From Paracoccus sp. MKU1 (GTDB lineage Bacteria; Pseudomonadota; Alphaproteobacteria; Rhodobacterales; Rhodobacteraceae), in the NCBI RefSeq assembly GCF_001447385.1, contig NZ_LLWQ01000189.1:1-45443 (forward strand): DNA of 45,443 bases. Reading direction: 5' to 3'. The translations under genes and the position numbers were made by a program. Shown piece after piece: positions 25,997 to 33,880 of this stretch (its first letter is position 1; every line of letters starts with the position of its first letter). Below the pieces are notes generated by a model. It had not been told where the DNA came from and did no database searches. It saw only the letters and a program-made list of their open reading frames with translations.

Positions 25997-26782
25997 ATGC
26001 ATATGATCCAGTCCGAAGGGCTCCGCCTTCATGTCCGTGCCGATGGGCCGGAGCAGGCCCCGGCGCTGCTGCTCCTGAATTCGCTGGGCACCGATCTGCG
26101 CATGTGGGACGCTGTTGCAGCCGATCTGGCGCGTGATTTTCGCGTGATCCGCTTCGACAAGCCCGGCCATGGCCTGTCGGAATCGGCCCCGCGCCCCTTT
26201 GGTATGGAGATGCTTGCACGCCATGCCTTGGCGGTGCTGGACATCTTCGATGTGAGATGCGCCGATATTCTGGGTCTGTCGATCGGCGGGCAAATTGCCA
26301 TGGCCTTGGCCGAGGCCGCGCCAGAGAGGGTCGGGCGGCTGGTGCTGTCGAACACCGCGGCGCGGATCGGCTCGCCAGAAATGTGGACCGCGCGGATCAC
26401 GGCACTGGAAGCCGGCGGGCTTGCGGCGATGGCGGATGACATTCTGGAGCGGTGGTTTCCTGCTGCATGGCGCGCGGCCCATCCGGCGCAGCTTGCGGGC
26501 TGGCGGGCGATGCTGTCGCGCTGCGACCTGCAAAGCTATCTGGGCTGTTGTGAGGCACTGGCCGCCGCCGACCAGACCCGGACATGCCGTGATCTTGCCA
26601 CGCAGGTCCTGACCATTGCCGGTGGTGCCGACCTTGCAACGCCGCCCGAGGTAGTGGCCGCCACGGCGGCACTGATCGAGGGTGCGGAAACCGCGCTGAT
26701 CGAGAATGCGGGCCATCTGCCTTGCGTCGATGCACCGGCGCAATATCTCGCTTTGCTGCGGTCCTTCCTGCTCAATCGTTAA
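25997..26782 (+). CDS. pcaD: 3-oxoadipate enol-lactonase (alpha/beta hydrolase)
   Basis: The 261-residue hydrolase has the oxyanion region LLNSLGTDLRMWD typical of PcaD/CatD, nucleophile Ser95 in GLSIGG and His240 in ENAGHLP. It hydrolyses 3-oxoadipate enol-lactone to 3-oxoadipate, the meeting point of the catechol and protocatechuate branches. The start at 25997 follows CAGGAG; an upstream ATG at 25964 lacks a site. Being divergent from a BenM-like LysR gene fits an inducible ortho pathway. Confidence 0.87.
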   Translation: MHMIQSEGLRLHVRADGPEQAPALLLLNSLGTDLRMWDAVAADLARDFRVIRFDKPGHGLSESAPRPFGMEMLARHALAVLDIFDVRCADILGLSIGGQIAMALAEAAPERVGRLVLSNTAARIGSPEMWTARITALEAGGLAAMADDILERWFPAAWRAAHPAQLAGWRAMLSRCDLQSYLGCCEALAAADQTRTCRDLATQVLTIAGGADLATPPEVVAATAALIEGAETALIENAGHLPCVDAPAQYLALLRSFLLNR

Positions 26783-26889
26783 TCGGGTGCGTCGTTTCGG
26801 CGGCCAAGGATTGGCTGGCAGGCACGGCAGGGACAATCTGCCCGCGCCGTGCCCATTGCGGCATGAGGGGCGCATGGGGGACGGTTGTC

Positions 26890-27456
26890 TCAAGGCTGCA
26901 TCAGCACCATCTTCGACGGATAGTCCGAAGCCCAGGTTGCAGGCAATGGCGCGATGAAGACATTCTCGGTACGCGTGCGTGCGATCTTCCATTTGCCATC
27001 CGGCTCCTTGCGGAACAGGTTGTTCAAGCGCGACGACCTCAGCATTGCCGTGCCGTCCGAGAACAGCCAGGGCTGCATATGCACCCATTGCCCGTCTGCG
27101 TTGACCAGATCGTCATGGACATGGATCTGTTCCGAAGTCAGGTAATGACAGTTCAGGATCAGGCGTGGATCGCGCTTTTCGTCCCAGAACCCCTCGAAAT
27201 GCGCACGGATAGCCTCCTGGCCGACGGCACGGCCGAACTGATTGTCGTAATATTCCCCGACCCCCTCCCAGATCGCGTCCCGAGTGTAAAGCTGCACGAT
27301 CCGGTCGATCCGTGCCTTGTCGTCCTCGACACCGTATTCCGGGTTCGGCGTATCGCACAGGAACATGTAGCGCGCCTGGATACGACGGATATCAGCCTCT
27401 GCCTCGAGAATCGCAACGCGCCGTGCAAGCGATTCGACTGTGACCTCTGCGGTCAT
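26890..27456 (-). CDS. SnoaL/NTF2-fold protein
   Basis: The 188-residue protein starts with a helix (RRVAILEAEADIRRIQARYM) and continues in the cone-like NTF2 fold pattern (RIDRIVQLYTRDAIWEG, KIARTRTENVFI). Relatives include dehydratases, isomerases and the beta subunits of ring-hydroxylating oxygenases. GGAGAG precedes the ATG at 27456. It is divergent from the amidase gene, and the shared gap carries two copies of a strong palindrome, so the two genes are probably regulated together. Its reaction is unknown. Confidence 0.75.
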   Translation of the reverse strand: MTAEVTVESLARRVAILEAEADIRRIQARYMFLCDTPNPEYGVEDDKARIDRIVQLYTRDAIWEGVGEYYDNQFGRAVGQEAIRAHFEGFWDEKRDPRLILNCHYLTSEQIHVHDDLVNADGQWVHMQPWLFSDGTAMLRSSRLNNLFRKEPDGKWKIARTRTENVFIAPLPATWASDYPSKMVLMQP

Positions 27457-27562
27457 GTTCTCTCCTCTCCTGTGCTGAGAAATGCTGGATACCGTCACCG
27501 GACGGCGGTGCCGCGAATGCCGGTCGCTGCCAAGGCTGGCATCTGCCAGGCAGTCGGTCAAG

Positions 27563-27576
27563 CGGTAATATTACCG
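27563..27576. promoter_or_regulatory. Perfect palindromic operator, copy 1
   Basis: CGGTAATATTACCG is an exact 14-base palindrome in the gap between the NTF2-fold gene and the amidase gene. A second copy with one mismatch lies 131 bases further on. The bases after both copies also agree (TAAT follows the final G), so each extends to about 18 shared positions. It is about 107 bases upstream of the minus-strand gene. Confidence 0.65.
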
Positions 27577-27674
27577 TAATCTTGCGTTGATAAGGCCGCC
27601 ATCACCCGGCCATCCAGACATCCGGGCCGCGCCCACAGCAAGGATCTGGGATCACGCATCCCGCAACAAATTAG

Positions 27675-27707
27675 TTGACGCGTCACGTAAATACGGTAAT
27701 ATTACTG
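27675..27707 (+). promoter_or_regulatory. Sigma-70-like promoter overlapped by operator copy 2 before the amidase gene
   Basis: TTGACG (27675-27680) and TAATAT (27697-27702) are 16 bases apart and form a good housekeeping promoter. The second palindrome, CGGTAATATTACTG (27694-27707), covers the -10 box. A protein bound here would block RNA polymerase. The amidase start codon is 33 bases downstream of the operator; AGGAGG occurs at 27713-27718, further than usual from the chosen start. Confidence 0.65.
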
Positions 27708-27740
27708 TAATTAGGAGGCAGAGCCCGGCTCTGACGAGAA

Positions 27741-28910
27741 ATGACAGCCATGCTGAAAAGCCATCAGAACACCGCCAGCACGGCGATCATATCCGCCTGT
27801 TCGCTTGGGGCCGGGCGGGGACCGCGCGTCGCGGTCAAGGATTGCATCGACATTGCCGGACTGCCCACACGCTGTGGCTCGGCGGCCTATGAAAATGCTG
27901 TGCCAGCGGGGCGTCATGCCGATGTCGTCGAAAATCTGCTGGACGCCGGGTGCCATATCGTCGGCAAGGCCAACATGCACGAACTCGCCTATGGCATGAC
28001 TGGCGTGAACGGCCATTTCGGCACGCCGCTGAACCCTTGTTATCCTGATTGTATTCCCGGCGGCTCCTCTTCGGGTTCGGCGGTGGCGGTTGCCGCAGGG
28101 CTGGTGGATTTCGCAGTCGGCACCGATACAGGTGGTTCGATCCGCCAGCCTGCCGTCTGCTGCGGCGTGTTCGGACTGAAGCCCACCTTCGGGCGCATTT
28201 CACGCCGTGGCGCCTATCCAGCGACCAGTTCGCTCGATTGCATCGGACCGTTTGCCCGCACTGTTGGGATGATCGAGACGGCGATGGCGGCCATGGATCC
28301 CGACTTTCACCGGGCCGAATGCCCCGATGCGCCGCGGTTGGCGCGGATCAAGGTCGATGTCGACGCTAGGATCGGCCAGGCGGTGCTGTTTCCGCTTCTG
28401 GAACAGGAATACCCGGTTCCTTATGTCAGCCTTCCCGGCATGGACGAGGCATTTCGCGCAGGCATGGTTTTGATCGCCCGCGAGACCGCCGCGGCCTTCG
28501 GCCCACTGTTGGACGAGGGCCGCCCGCTGGGTGCCGATGTGCGGGAGCGGCTGGCGAATGCGCGCCGAATCACCGACGCACAGGTTGCCGAGGCCGAGAA
28601 GATTCGCCGCCACTTTACCGCGGCGGTCGATGCCGCGCTGGAGGGTTGCGATGCGATCCTGACACCGGCGTTGCCGGTGGTGCCGCCGACCTTGGCCGAA
28701 GCTGCCGATCCGCAAACCATTCTGCCCCTGACCCGTTATCTGCGGCCATTCAATCTCAGCGGCCACCCAGCCATTGTTCTGCCGGTCCGGACCGCCGACG
28801 GCTTGCCGGCTGGGTTGCAAATCGTCGCGCGCAAGGGCGACGACGCCAGACTTTGCGCCGTTGCCGCGTGGATTTGCGAGACCGTCCCGAAATTCCAGGC
28901 TCAACACTGA
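27741..28910 (+). CDS. Amidase signature family hydrolase
   Basis: The 389-residue protein is a compact amidase with the Ser-cisSer-Lys triad: Lys33 in VAVKDCID, Ser109 in IPGGSSSGSAVAVAAG and nucleophile Ser133 in GTDTGGSIRQPA. Spacing matches GatA-like enzymes. It is shorter than many (450-500), lacking part of the N-terminus. It cuts an amide to acid and ammonia. It is upstream of the Rieske oxygenase genes in the same direction, so the simplest role is to release an aromatic acid from its amide. An ATG three codons on (27750) is an alternative start. Confidence 0.87.
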   Translation: MTAMLKSHQNTASTAIISACSLGAGRGPRVAVKDCIDIAGLPTRCGSAAYENAVPAGRHADVVENLLDAGCHIVGKANMHELAYGMTGVNGHFGTPLNPCYPDCIPGGSSSGSAVAVAAGLVDFAVGTDTGGSIRQPAVCCGVFGLKPTFGRISRRGAYPATSSLDCIGPFARTVGMIETAMAAMDPDFHRAECPDAPRLARIKVDVDARIGQAVLFPLLEQEYPVPYVSLPGMDEAFRAGMVLIARETAAAFGPLLDEGRPLGADVRERLANARRITDAQVAEAEKIRRHFTAAVDAALEGCDAILTPALPVVPPTLAEAADPQTILPLTRYLRPFNLSGHPAIVLPVRTADGLPAGLQIVARKGDDARLCAVAAWICETVPKFQAQH

Positions 28911-28925
28911 AGCGATGAATGCCCA

Positions 28926-28942
28926 GCCGGGCGAGGCCCGGC
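28926..28942 (+). terminator. GC-rich hairpin after the amidase gene
   Basis: GCCGGGC (28926-28932) and GCCCGGC (28936-28942) form a perfect 7-base stem with a GAG loop, 15 bases after the amidase stop. No run of T follows, so it would be a weak or Rho-assisted terminator, or a processing site. Confidence 0.4.
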
Positions 28943-28999
28943 GATCCGTGATGCCCTTCCCGAAACCCGATCATTGCCGTCTGGTCGAAAGGACCCAGC

Positions 29000-29047
29000 A
29001 TGTCTGAAATGAACGCCAATCCGCACGCCACCTTTTTGCGGCGCTGA
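29000..29047 (+). other. Fifteen-codon ORF with a good ribosome site, leader or gene remnant
   Basis: ATG at 29000 follows GAAAGGA and encodes MSEMNANPHATFLRR before a TGA. It lies in the 283-base gap between the amidase and Rieske genes. The reading frame after the stop continues toward a second stop at about 29174 (IAPLANPGANG in between), which could be the tail of the same deleted gene. It could also be a leader peptide. No family is recognised. Confidence 0.3.
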
Positions 29048-29193
29048 TGCGCCGACGGTGTGATTGCTCCGACGATCCTCCGCGCAGCGTGACGATGGGC
29101 GAGAAAGATCGCTCCGCTTGCAAATCCAGGCGCAAACGGTCCGCAGGGCTTCGCGCCGACTATCTCCGAAATATGATCAGGAAAGGAACTGAG

Positions 29194-30468
29194 ATGTCTC
29201 TTGACATGCCGAAATTCAGTGACCTCGATGCGCTCTACTCTACGGATGACGCCAAGGTCGGGACCTCGATGTATGAGGATCCCGAATTGTTCAAGGTGGA
29301 GATGGAGAAGATCTTCCGTCGCACCTGGGTCTGGGTGGGTCACGAGAGCGAATTCCCCGACAAGGGCAGTTTCAAGCTGTCGAACGTCGGGCTGGAGCCG
29401 GTCATCGTGGTGCGCGACCGCAAAGGCACGATTCATGTGATGGTGAACCGCTGCCGCCATCGCGCCGCTACCGTCTGCGAGGTCAAGAAGGGCAAGACCT
29501 CGTCGTTTCAATGCCCCTACCACGGCTGGGGCTACGGCCTTGACGGCTCGTTGCGCGCGCTGCCCTATCCCGAGCAATACGGCGACGATTTCAACAAGGA
29601 GCAGCACGGGCTGCAACGTCTGCGGACCGAAATCTACAACGGCATGGTCTTTGCCACATTCAACGAGGAGGTCGAGCCGCTGGTAGATTTCTTGGCCGGC
29701 GCCAAGAAATGGATCGACCTGTTCATGAAGCAGGGCGGCGGCTTCCCGGTGAAAGTGCTGGGCGAACACCAGTTCTCGGTCCCGATGAATTGGAAGGTGC
29801 AGTTGGAGAATACCACTGACGCCTATCACTTCCCGGTCGTACACAAGTCGTTCATGCAGTCGCTGGACGGCCAGACCGAGGAGATGTTCGAGTTCCTGGA
29901 AACCGGCAAGGGTTTCGTCGAGGATCTGGGAAACGGGCACTCCGTCATGGTGATGATCCCCGAACTGGTCGATCTTGACGAAAATCTGGACGCGCCGATC
30001 CCCGACCGTTTTCAGGAACTGGCGCAGGAATTGCGCGACGAAGGCTATCCGGACGATCAGGTCCGCAAGATCGTGCGCGCGGTGGGTGGCGCGGGCTTCA
30101 ACCTGAACCTGTTCCCGAATGTCGCCTGCTCGATGGCTTTCTTCCGGGTTCTGACGCCGAAAAGCGTGACACAGACAGATATTCGCCACCTTGCGCTTGG
30201 CATGGAGAGCGGCCCGGCTTCGGCCAACCGGATGCGCCTGCGTCTGCACGAGCATTTCCAGGGTCCGATGGGCTTCGGCTCACCCGACGACGCCGAGGTC
30301 TGGGAACGCGTGCAGCGTGGCACGGTGGGCGGCGGAGAACTGCCGATCCTGGTGAATCGCGGCATGGTCGATGAACAGCAGGGCGTGGACGGTCCGCGCG
30401 GCCATATCAGTGCCGAGACCGGTATGCGCGCCGCCTATCACATGTGGAAAAGGATGATGTCGGCATGA
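29194..30468 (+). CDS. Rieske non-heme iron oxygenase, large (alpha) subunit
   Basis: The 424-residue protein has the Rieske cluster ligands Cys87, His89 (CRHRA), Cys107 and His110 (CPYHGW) in the N-terminal domain. The catalytic domain has the NTTDAYHFPVVH block with bridging Asp209 and iron ligands His212 and His217; the late carboxylate is probably in SPDDAEVWE. The wording is like benzoate/anthranilate-type alpha subunits. With the beta subunit, diol dehydrogenase and reductase genes behind it, it should insert two oxygen atoms into an aromatic ring. The substrate is unknown. The ATG follows AAAGGA. Confidence 0.92.
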   Translation: MSLDMPKFSDLDALYSTDDAKVGTSMYEDPELFKVEMEKIFRRTWVWVGHESEFPDKGSFKLSNVGLEPVIVVRDRKGTIHVMVNRCRHRAATVCEVKKGKTSSFQCPYHGWGYGLDGSLRALPYPEQYGDDFNKEQHGLQRLRTEIYNGMVFATFNEEVEPLVDFLAGAKKWIDLFMKQGGGFPVKVLGEHQFSVPMNWKVQLENTTDAYHFPVVHKSFMQSLDGQTEEMFEFLETGKGFVEDLGNGHSVMVMIPELVDLDENLDAPIPDRFQELAQELRDEGYPDDQVRKIVRAVGGAGFNLNLFPNVACSMAFFRVLTPKSVTQTDIRHLALGMESGPASANRMRLRLHEHFQGPMGFGSPDDAEVWERVQRGTVGGGELPILVNRGMVDEQQGVDGPRGHISAETGMRAAYHMWKRMMSA

Positions 30469-30956
30469 ACGAACTCAGTAAAATCGACACCGCAACGCTG
30501 CTTCAGGATGTTTCGCAATTTCTCTGGCAGGAGGCGGATATCCTTGATCGCAAGGATTACGACGCCTGGCTGGCCCTGTGGCTGACGGATGGATTCTATA
30601 CCCTGCCGATCGATGACACGCAGGATTTCGACAACACGCTGAATCTGTGCCATGACAACGACAAGATGCGCCGCGACCGGATCGAGCGGTTCCAGCGCGG
30701 TTTCTCGATATCCTCGGCGCCGCCGGCGGATACGATCCGCACAGTGTCGCGCTTCGTCATCGACAAGGCTGAGGGTGACGTCGTCGTCCGCAGTGCCGAG
30801 CATCTGATCGAGAACAAGTTCGGCCGGCAGCGCGTCTGGGCGGCGAACCTGACGCATACTCTGGTTCGCACGGATCAGGGCTTCAGGATCCGGCACAAGG
30901 TTGCGCGTCTGCTCAACTCCGCAGGGATGCTGAACTCGTTCAGCTATCTGTTCTGA
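30465..30956 (+). CDS. Ring-hydroxylating oxygenase small (beta) subunit
   Basis: The 163-residue protein has the NTF2-like fold of beta subunits, with FLWQEADILDRKDYDAWLAL near the N-terminus and FRIRHKVARLLNS near the end. It overlaps the alpha gene by four bases (ATGA), the usual coupling for a 1:1 complex. Beta subunits are structural and sometimes affect substrate choice. Its own stop overlaps the next start by one base. Confidence 0.9.
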   Translation: MNELSKIDTATLLQDVSQFLWQEADILDRKDYDAWLALWLTDGFYTLPIDDTQDFDNTLNLCHDNDKMRRDRIERFQRGFSISSAPPADTIRTVSRFVIDKAEGDVVVRSAEHLIENKFGRQRVWAANLTHTLVRTDQGFRIRHKVARLLNSAGMLNSFSYLF

Positions 30957-31717
30957 TGGTGGCGCCGTTGCCTGAAAAGGTCCAGACGGCGGTTATCACG
31001 GGGGCAGCGCGCGGCTTGGGCACCCATATCGCGCGCAGCCTGCACCGTGCGGGCTTTCGGGTCGTTCTGTCGGATATCGATCCCGAGCCTGCCGCCGCCC
31101 TGGCCTCCGAGCTTGATCTTGCGGGGGAAACCGCCTGGACCGCGACGTTGGACGTCACGAAGCCCGCGGATTACCAGTCCGTTCTCGACAAATGCGTCGA
31201 GCGCTGGGGGTCGGTCGAAGTGCTGGTGAACAATGCCGCCCGCACCGCCATGCAGCCGGTGTGGGAGATCGACCCGACCGATTTCAACGCCGTGCTGGCC
31301 ACGAATGCTGGCGGCACATTCACCGGCTGCCAGATCTTCGGTCGGCATTTCCGCGAGCGGGGATATGGCCGGATCGTCAACATCGCCTCGCTGTCAGGAC
31401 AGAATGGCGGCATCTCCGCCGGGGCACATTACGCCGCCTCCAAAGGGGCGGTCCTGACCCTGACCAGGATCTTTGCCCGCGAGTTGGCGCCTCATGGCGT
31501 GACCTGCAATGCCATCGCTCCAGGTCCGCTGGACATGCCGGCGGTCCGCGCAGCTCTAGGGCCGGAAAGGCTTGATGCGGCGCTGGCGGGTATCCCCGTC
31601 GGCAAACTGGGCGAGCCGCAATTCGTGGCAGAGATGGTCACGATGCTGGCGGCCCCCGGGGCAGGCTTCGTCACCGGCGCTTGCTGGGACGTCAATGGCG
31701 GGAGCCACATGCGATGA
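30956..31717 (+). CDS. Short-chain dehydrogenase, likely cis-diol dehydrogenase
   Basis: This 253-residue SDR has TGAARGLG (15-22), VNNAAR, and the triad Ser145, Tyr159, Lys163 (YAASK). In this position it would rearomatise the cis-dihydrodiol made by the Rieske oxygenase to a catechol, as BenD does. The start overlaps the stop of the beta subunit gene (TGATG), and the stop overlaps the reductase start (ATGA). Confidence 0.88.
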   Translation: MVAPLPEKVQTAVITGAARGLGTHIARSLHRAGFRVVLSDIDPEPAAALASELDLAGETAWTATLDVTKPADYQSVLDKCVERWGSVEVLVNNAARTAMQPVWEIDPTDFNAVLATNAGGTFTGCQIFGRHFRERGYGRIVNIASLSGQNGGISAGAHYAASKGAVLTLTRIFARELAPHGVTCNAIAPGPLDMPAVRAALGPERLDAALAGIPVGKLGEPQFVAEMVTMLAAPGAGFVTGACWDVNGGSHMR

Positions 31718-32694
31718 GCAAGGACATGACTTTCAACACTCTTTCGCTGATTGTCCTGAAGCGGATCGAAGAGCCGGGCAACATCGTGCGCCTGCGTTTC
31801 GGCCGGCCGGATGGCGGTGCCTTGCCACCCTTTACCGCCGGCGGGCATCTGGATATCCATCTCCTGGATGAAGACCTGGACATGTGGCGGCAGTATTCGC
31901 TGTGTTCGGATCCGGCGGAGACCGGTTTCTACGAGATAGGCGTGCTGCGCGATCCCAAAAGCCGCGGCGGGTCCGAGGCGGTTCACCGGCTGGCCCGGCA
32001 GGGCGCCAGTTTCGACATCGAAGGCCCGCGCAACCATTTCCCGCTAGAAGAGAACGCGTCTCTCTCCGTGCTGTTCGGCGGCGGTATCGGTGTGACGCCC
32101 ATGCTGGCCATGGCGCAACGCCTGCACCGGCTCGGGCGCGATTTCGTCCTGCATTACTGCACCCGGTCCCGGGATGTGACTGCATTCCGTGACCTGATCG
32201 CCACCGCGCCTTGGACCGATCGCGTGATCTATCACCACGACGATCTGGAAGAGGACCAGCGTCTGAGCATGGACCGCGATCTGCCGGCGCCGGACGCGAA
32301 GACACATCTTTACGTTTGTGGCCCGCAGGGCTTCATGGACTGGGTGATCGGCGAGGCCGAGGCGGCTGGTCATGCGTCGACCAACGTGCATCGCGAATAC
32401 TTCTCGGCTGATGTCGATACCCATGGCGACAGTTTCGAAGTCGAGGCGCGGGCATCGGGCGTCACTGTCATGGTCGGCCCGAATGATACCATCGCCAAGG
32501 CACTGGCCCGCGAAGGCGTCAGAATCGAGGTGAAATGCGAGGAGGGCGTCTGCGGCACTTGCGTGACCGAGGTGCTGGAGGGCGTTCCCGACCATCGCGA
32601 CATGTTCCTGACCGACAGCGAGCGCGAGGAAGGCGAGATGATCTGCGCCTGCTGCTCGCGTGCGCGCTCGGCCAGGCTGGTTCTTGATATCTAG
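31714..32694 (+). CDS. Rieske oxygenase reductase, phthalate-dioxygenase-reductase type
   Basis: The 326-residue protein has an FMN domain (RQYSLCSDP), an NAD domain (LFGGGIGVTPMLAMAQRL and YVCGPQGFMDWV) and a C-terminal plant-type 2Fe-2S domain (CEEGVCGTC with a later cysteine in MICACC). This domain order is the PDR/VanB type (class IA). It moves electrons from NADH to the oxygenase without a separate ferredoxin. Pairing with an alpha-beta oxygenase is less common, since most BenA-like systems use a reductase with an N-terminal 2Fe-2S domain. Confidence 0.92.
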   Translation: MSKDMTFNTLSLIVLKRIEEPGNIVRLRFGRPDGGALPPFTAGGHLDIHLLDEDLDMWRQYSLCSDPAETGFYEIGVLRDPKSRGGSEAVHRLARQGASFDIEGPRNHFPLEENASLSVLFGGGIGVTPMLAMAQRLHRLGRDFVLHYCTRSRDVTAFRDLIATAPWTDRVIYHHDDLEEDQRLSMDRDLPAPDAKTHLYVCGPQGFMDWVIGEAEAAGHASTNVHREYFSADVDTHGDSFEVEARASGVTVMVGPNDTIAKALAREGVRIEVKCEEGVCGTCVTEVLEGVPDHRDMFLTDSEREEGEMICACCSRARSARLVLDI

Positions 32695-32703
32695 GAGGTT
32701 GAG

Positions 32704-33210
32704 ATGACGAAGGGTGCAACGCCCATTCCGCCTGAGGCATCGGCCTTTCGCGAGGGTATGAGCCGCCTGGGAGCGGCGGTCAATCTAGTCACCACCGACG
32801 GGCCGGCTGGCCGGCACGGGCTGACGGTTTCGGCGGTCTGCTCGGTTACGGATTCCCCTCCCACGCTGCTGGTCTGCATCAACCGCAACGCCTTTGCACA
32901 TGACGCTTTCATCGCAAACGGCGTACTTTCGGTGAATGTCCTTTGCGACAGCCACCAGAATCTCTCCATGAGTTTCGCGCGTTGGACCGGCGAAGACCGT
33001 TTCGGCCAAGCCTTGTGGGAGGTGCGGGCAAGCGGTGCGCCCTGTCTGGCCGATGCTTCGGTCAGTTTCGACTGCCGCATCGCCGACGTGCACCAGCACG
33101 GCACCCATTCCGTGCTGTATTGCGAGGTTGTCGACACGCGCGTACGGGCCGGGCAGCCGGCCGGGCTGATCTGGTTCCACCGCAACTTCCATCCGCTGGA
33201 AGCCTGCTGA
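32704..33210 (+). CDS. Flavin reductase (HpaC/RutF-like)
   Basis: The 168-residue split-barrel protein has FREGMSRLGAAVNLVTTDGP, HGLTVSAVCSVTDSPPTLLV and VSVNVL-like LSVNVLCDSHQ, typical of reductase partners of two-component monooxygenases. AGGAGG precedes the ATG. It is the last gene of the Rieske operon, nine bases after the reductase. It would supply reduced flavin to the monooxygenase at 38038-39222, the only such enzyme visible. Confidence 0.9.
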   Translation: MTKGATPIPPEASAFREGMSRLGAAVNLVTTDGPAGRHGLTVSAVCSVTDSPPTLLVCINRNAFAHDAFIANGVLSVNVLCDSHQNLSMSFARWTGEDRFGQALWEVRASGAPCLADASVSFDCRIADVHQHGTHSVLYCEVVDTRVRAGQPAGLIWFHRNFHPLEAC

Positions 33211-33219
33211 AACCGCTGC

Positions 33220-33714
33220 TCAGATCTCGTTCAGGCGATTGAGGACCTTTTCCAGTAGCCCGTTGAGGGCTTCCAACTCGGCCTGGGTAATATTGACGAA
33301 CGAGGCCGCCAGGATCTTTTCGGCCTCGATCAGCGCCCGTTGCCGCAGGGCATCGCCCTTGGGGGTCAGCGTCACTTCGGTGACGCGCCCGTCGCTGGGG
33401 CTTACACGGGTCACAACCATCCCGTCCACGACCAGCCGCTGCACGATCTTGGTCGCCGTGTTCAGCTTCATCACGCTGAACTCGGCGATCTCGGAGACGC
33501 TGAGATATTCCTCTTCGTAAAGCGAGATCAGGACTCGCCACCGCGGCATGTCCAATCCCAAGGGCTTGAGCCGCCGTTCCAGCACTTGAACATAGCGGGC
33601 ATTCACCCGCGACAGCCAGTAGAACGGCCAGTTCTTCTTCATATGCTTGACCTGCCCCGCCACCTTGTCCGCAGCATCGACGTCGCTTCGCAGGATCTTG
33701 GTCATGTCAGTCAT
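33220..33714 (-). CDS. MarR family transcriptional regulator
   Basis: The 164-residue protein has the winged helix fold (LSVSEIAEFSVMKLNTATKI, then VVTRVSPSDGRVTEVTLTPKG, the beta wing). MarR regulators commonly repress aromatic catabolic operons and release on binding a phenolic ligand. It converges on the flavin reductase gene with nine bases between. GGGAG lies before the ATG at 33714; the ATG three codons on is also possible. It is a good candidate to bind one of the island's palindromes. Confidence 0.87.
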   Translation of the reverse strand: MTDMTKILRSDVDAADKVAGQVKHMKKNWPFYWLSRVNARYVQVLERRLKPLGLDMPRWRVLISLYEEEYLSVSEIAEFSVMKLNTATKIVQRLVVDGMVVTRVSPSDGRVTEVTLTPKGDALRQRALIEAEKILAASFVNITQAELEALNGLLEKVLNRLNEI

Positions 33715-33880
33715 CTAGGCTCCCGATAGGGTGCTGCGGGAAATCCCTGCTTTGCTGGAAGGATGTCGGCGGCAGCCCGGCTGTGCACTACAATAGGTAA
33801 GCGATACCCGTCCCGCAAGGATCCGATGGACCATGCGGCGGCAGGGATGCGTTGTCAATTCCCCTAGCAATCCCGAGCCC

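Noticed and set aside
26821..26853. GGCACGGC/GCCGTGCC inverted repeat between the convergent lactonase and NTF2-fold genes as terminator
   Set aside because: The loop is 17 bases and no T run follows on either strand.
28756..30255. A 499-codon minus-strand frame over the amidase end and Rieske alpha gene
   Set aside because: It is antisense to a clear Rieske alpha subunit, has no family motif and owes its length to high GC.
33796..33808. GGTAAGCGATACC upstream of the MarR gene as a third copy of the shared operator
   Set aside because: Its arms are only four bases and spacing differs from the 16-base palindromes, so it is not counted as the same site.
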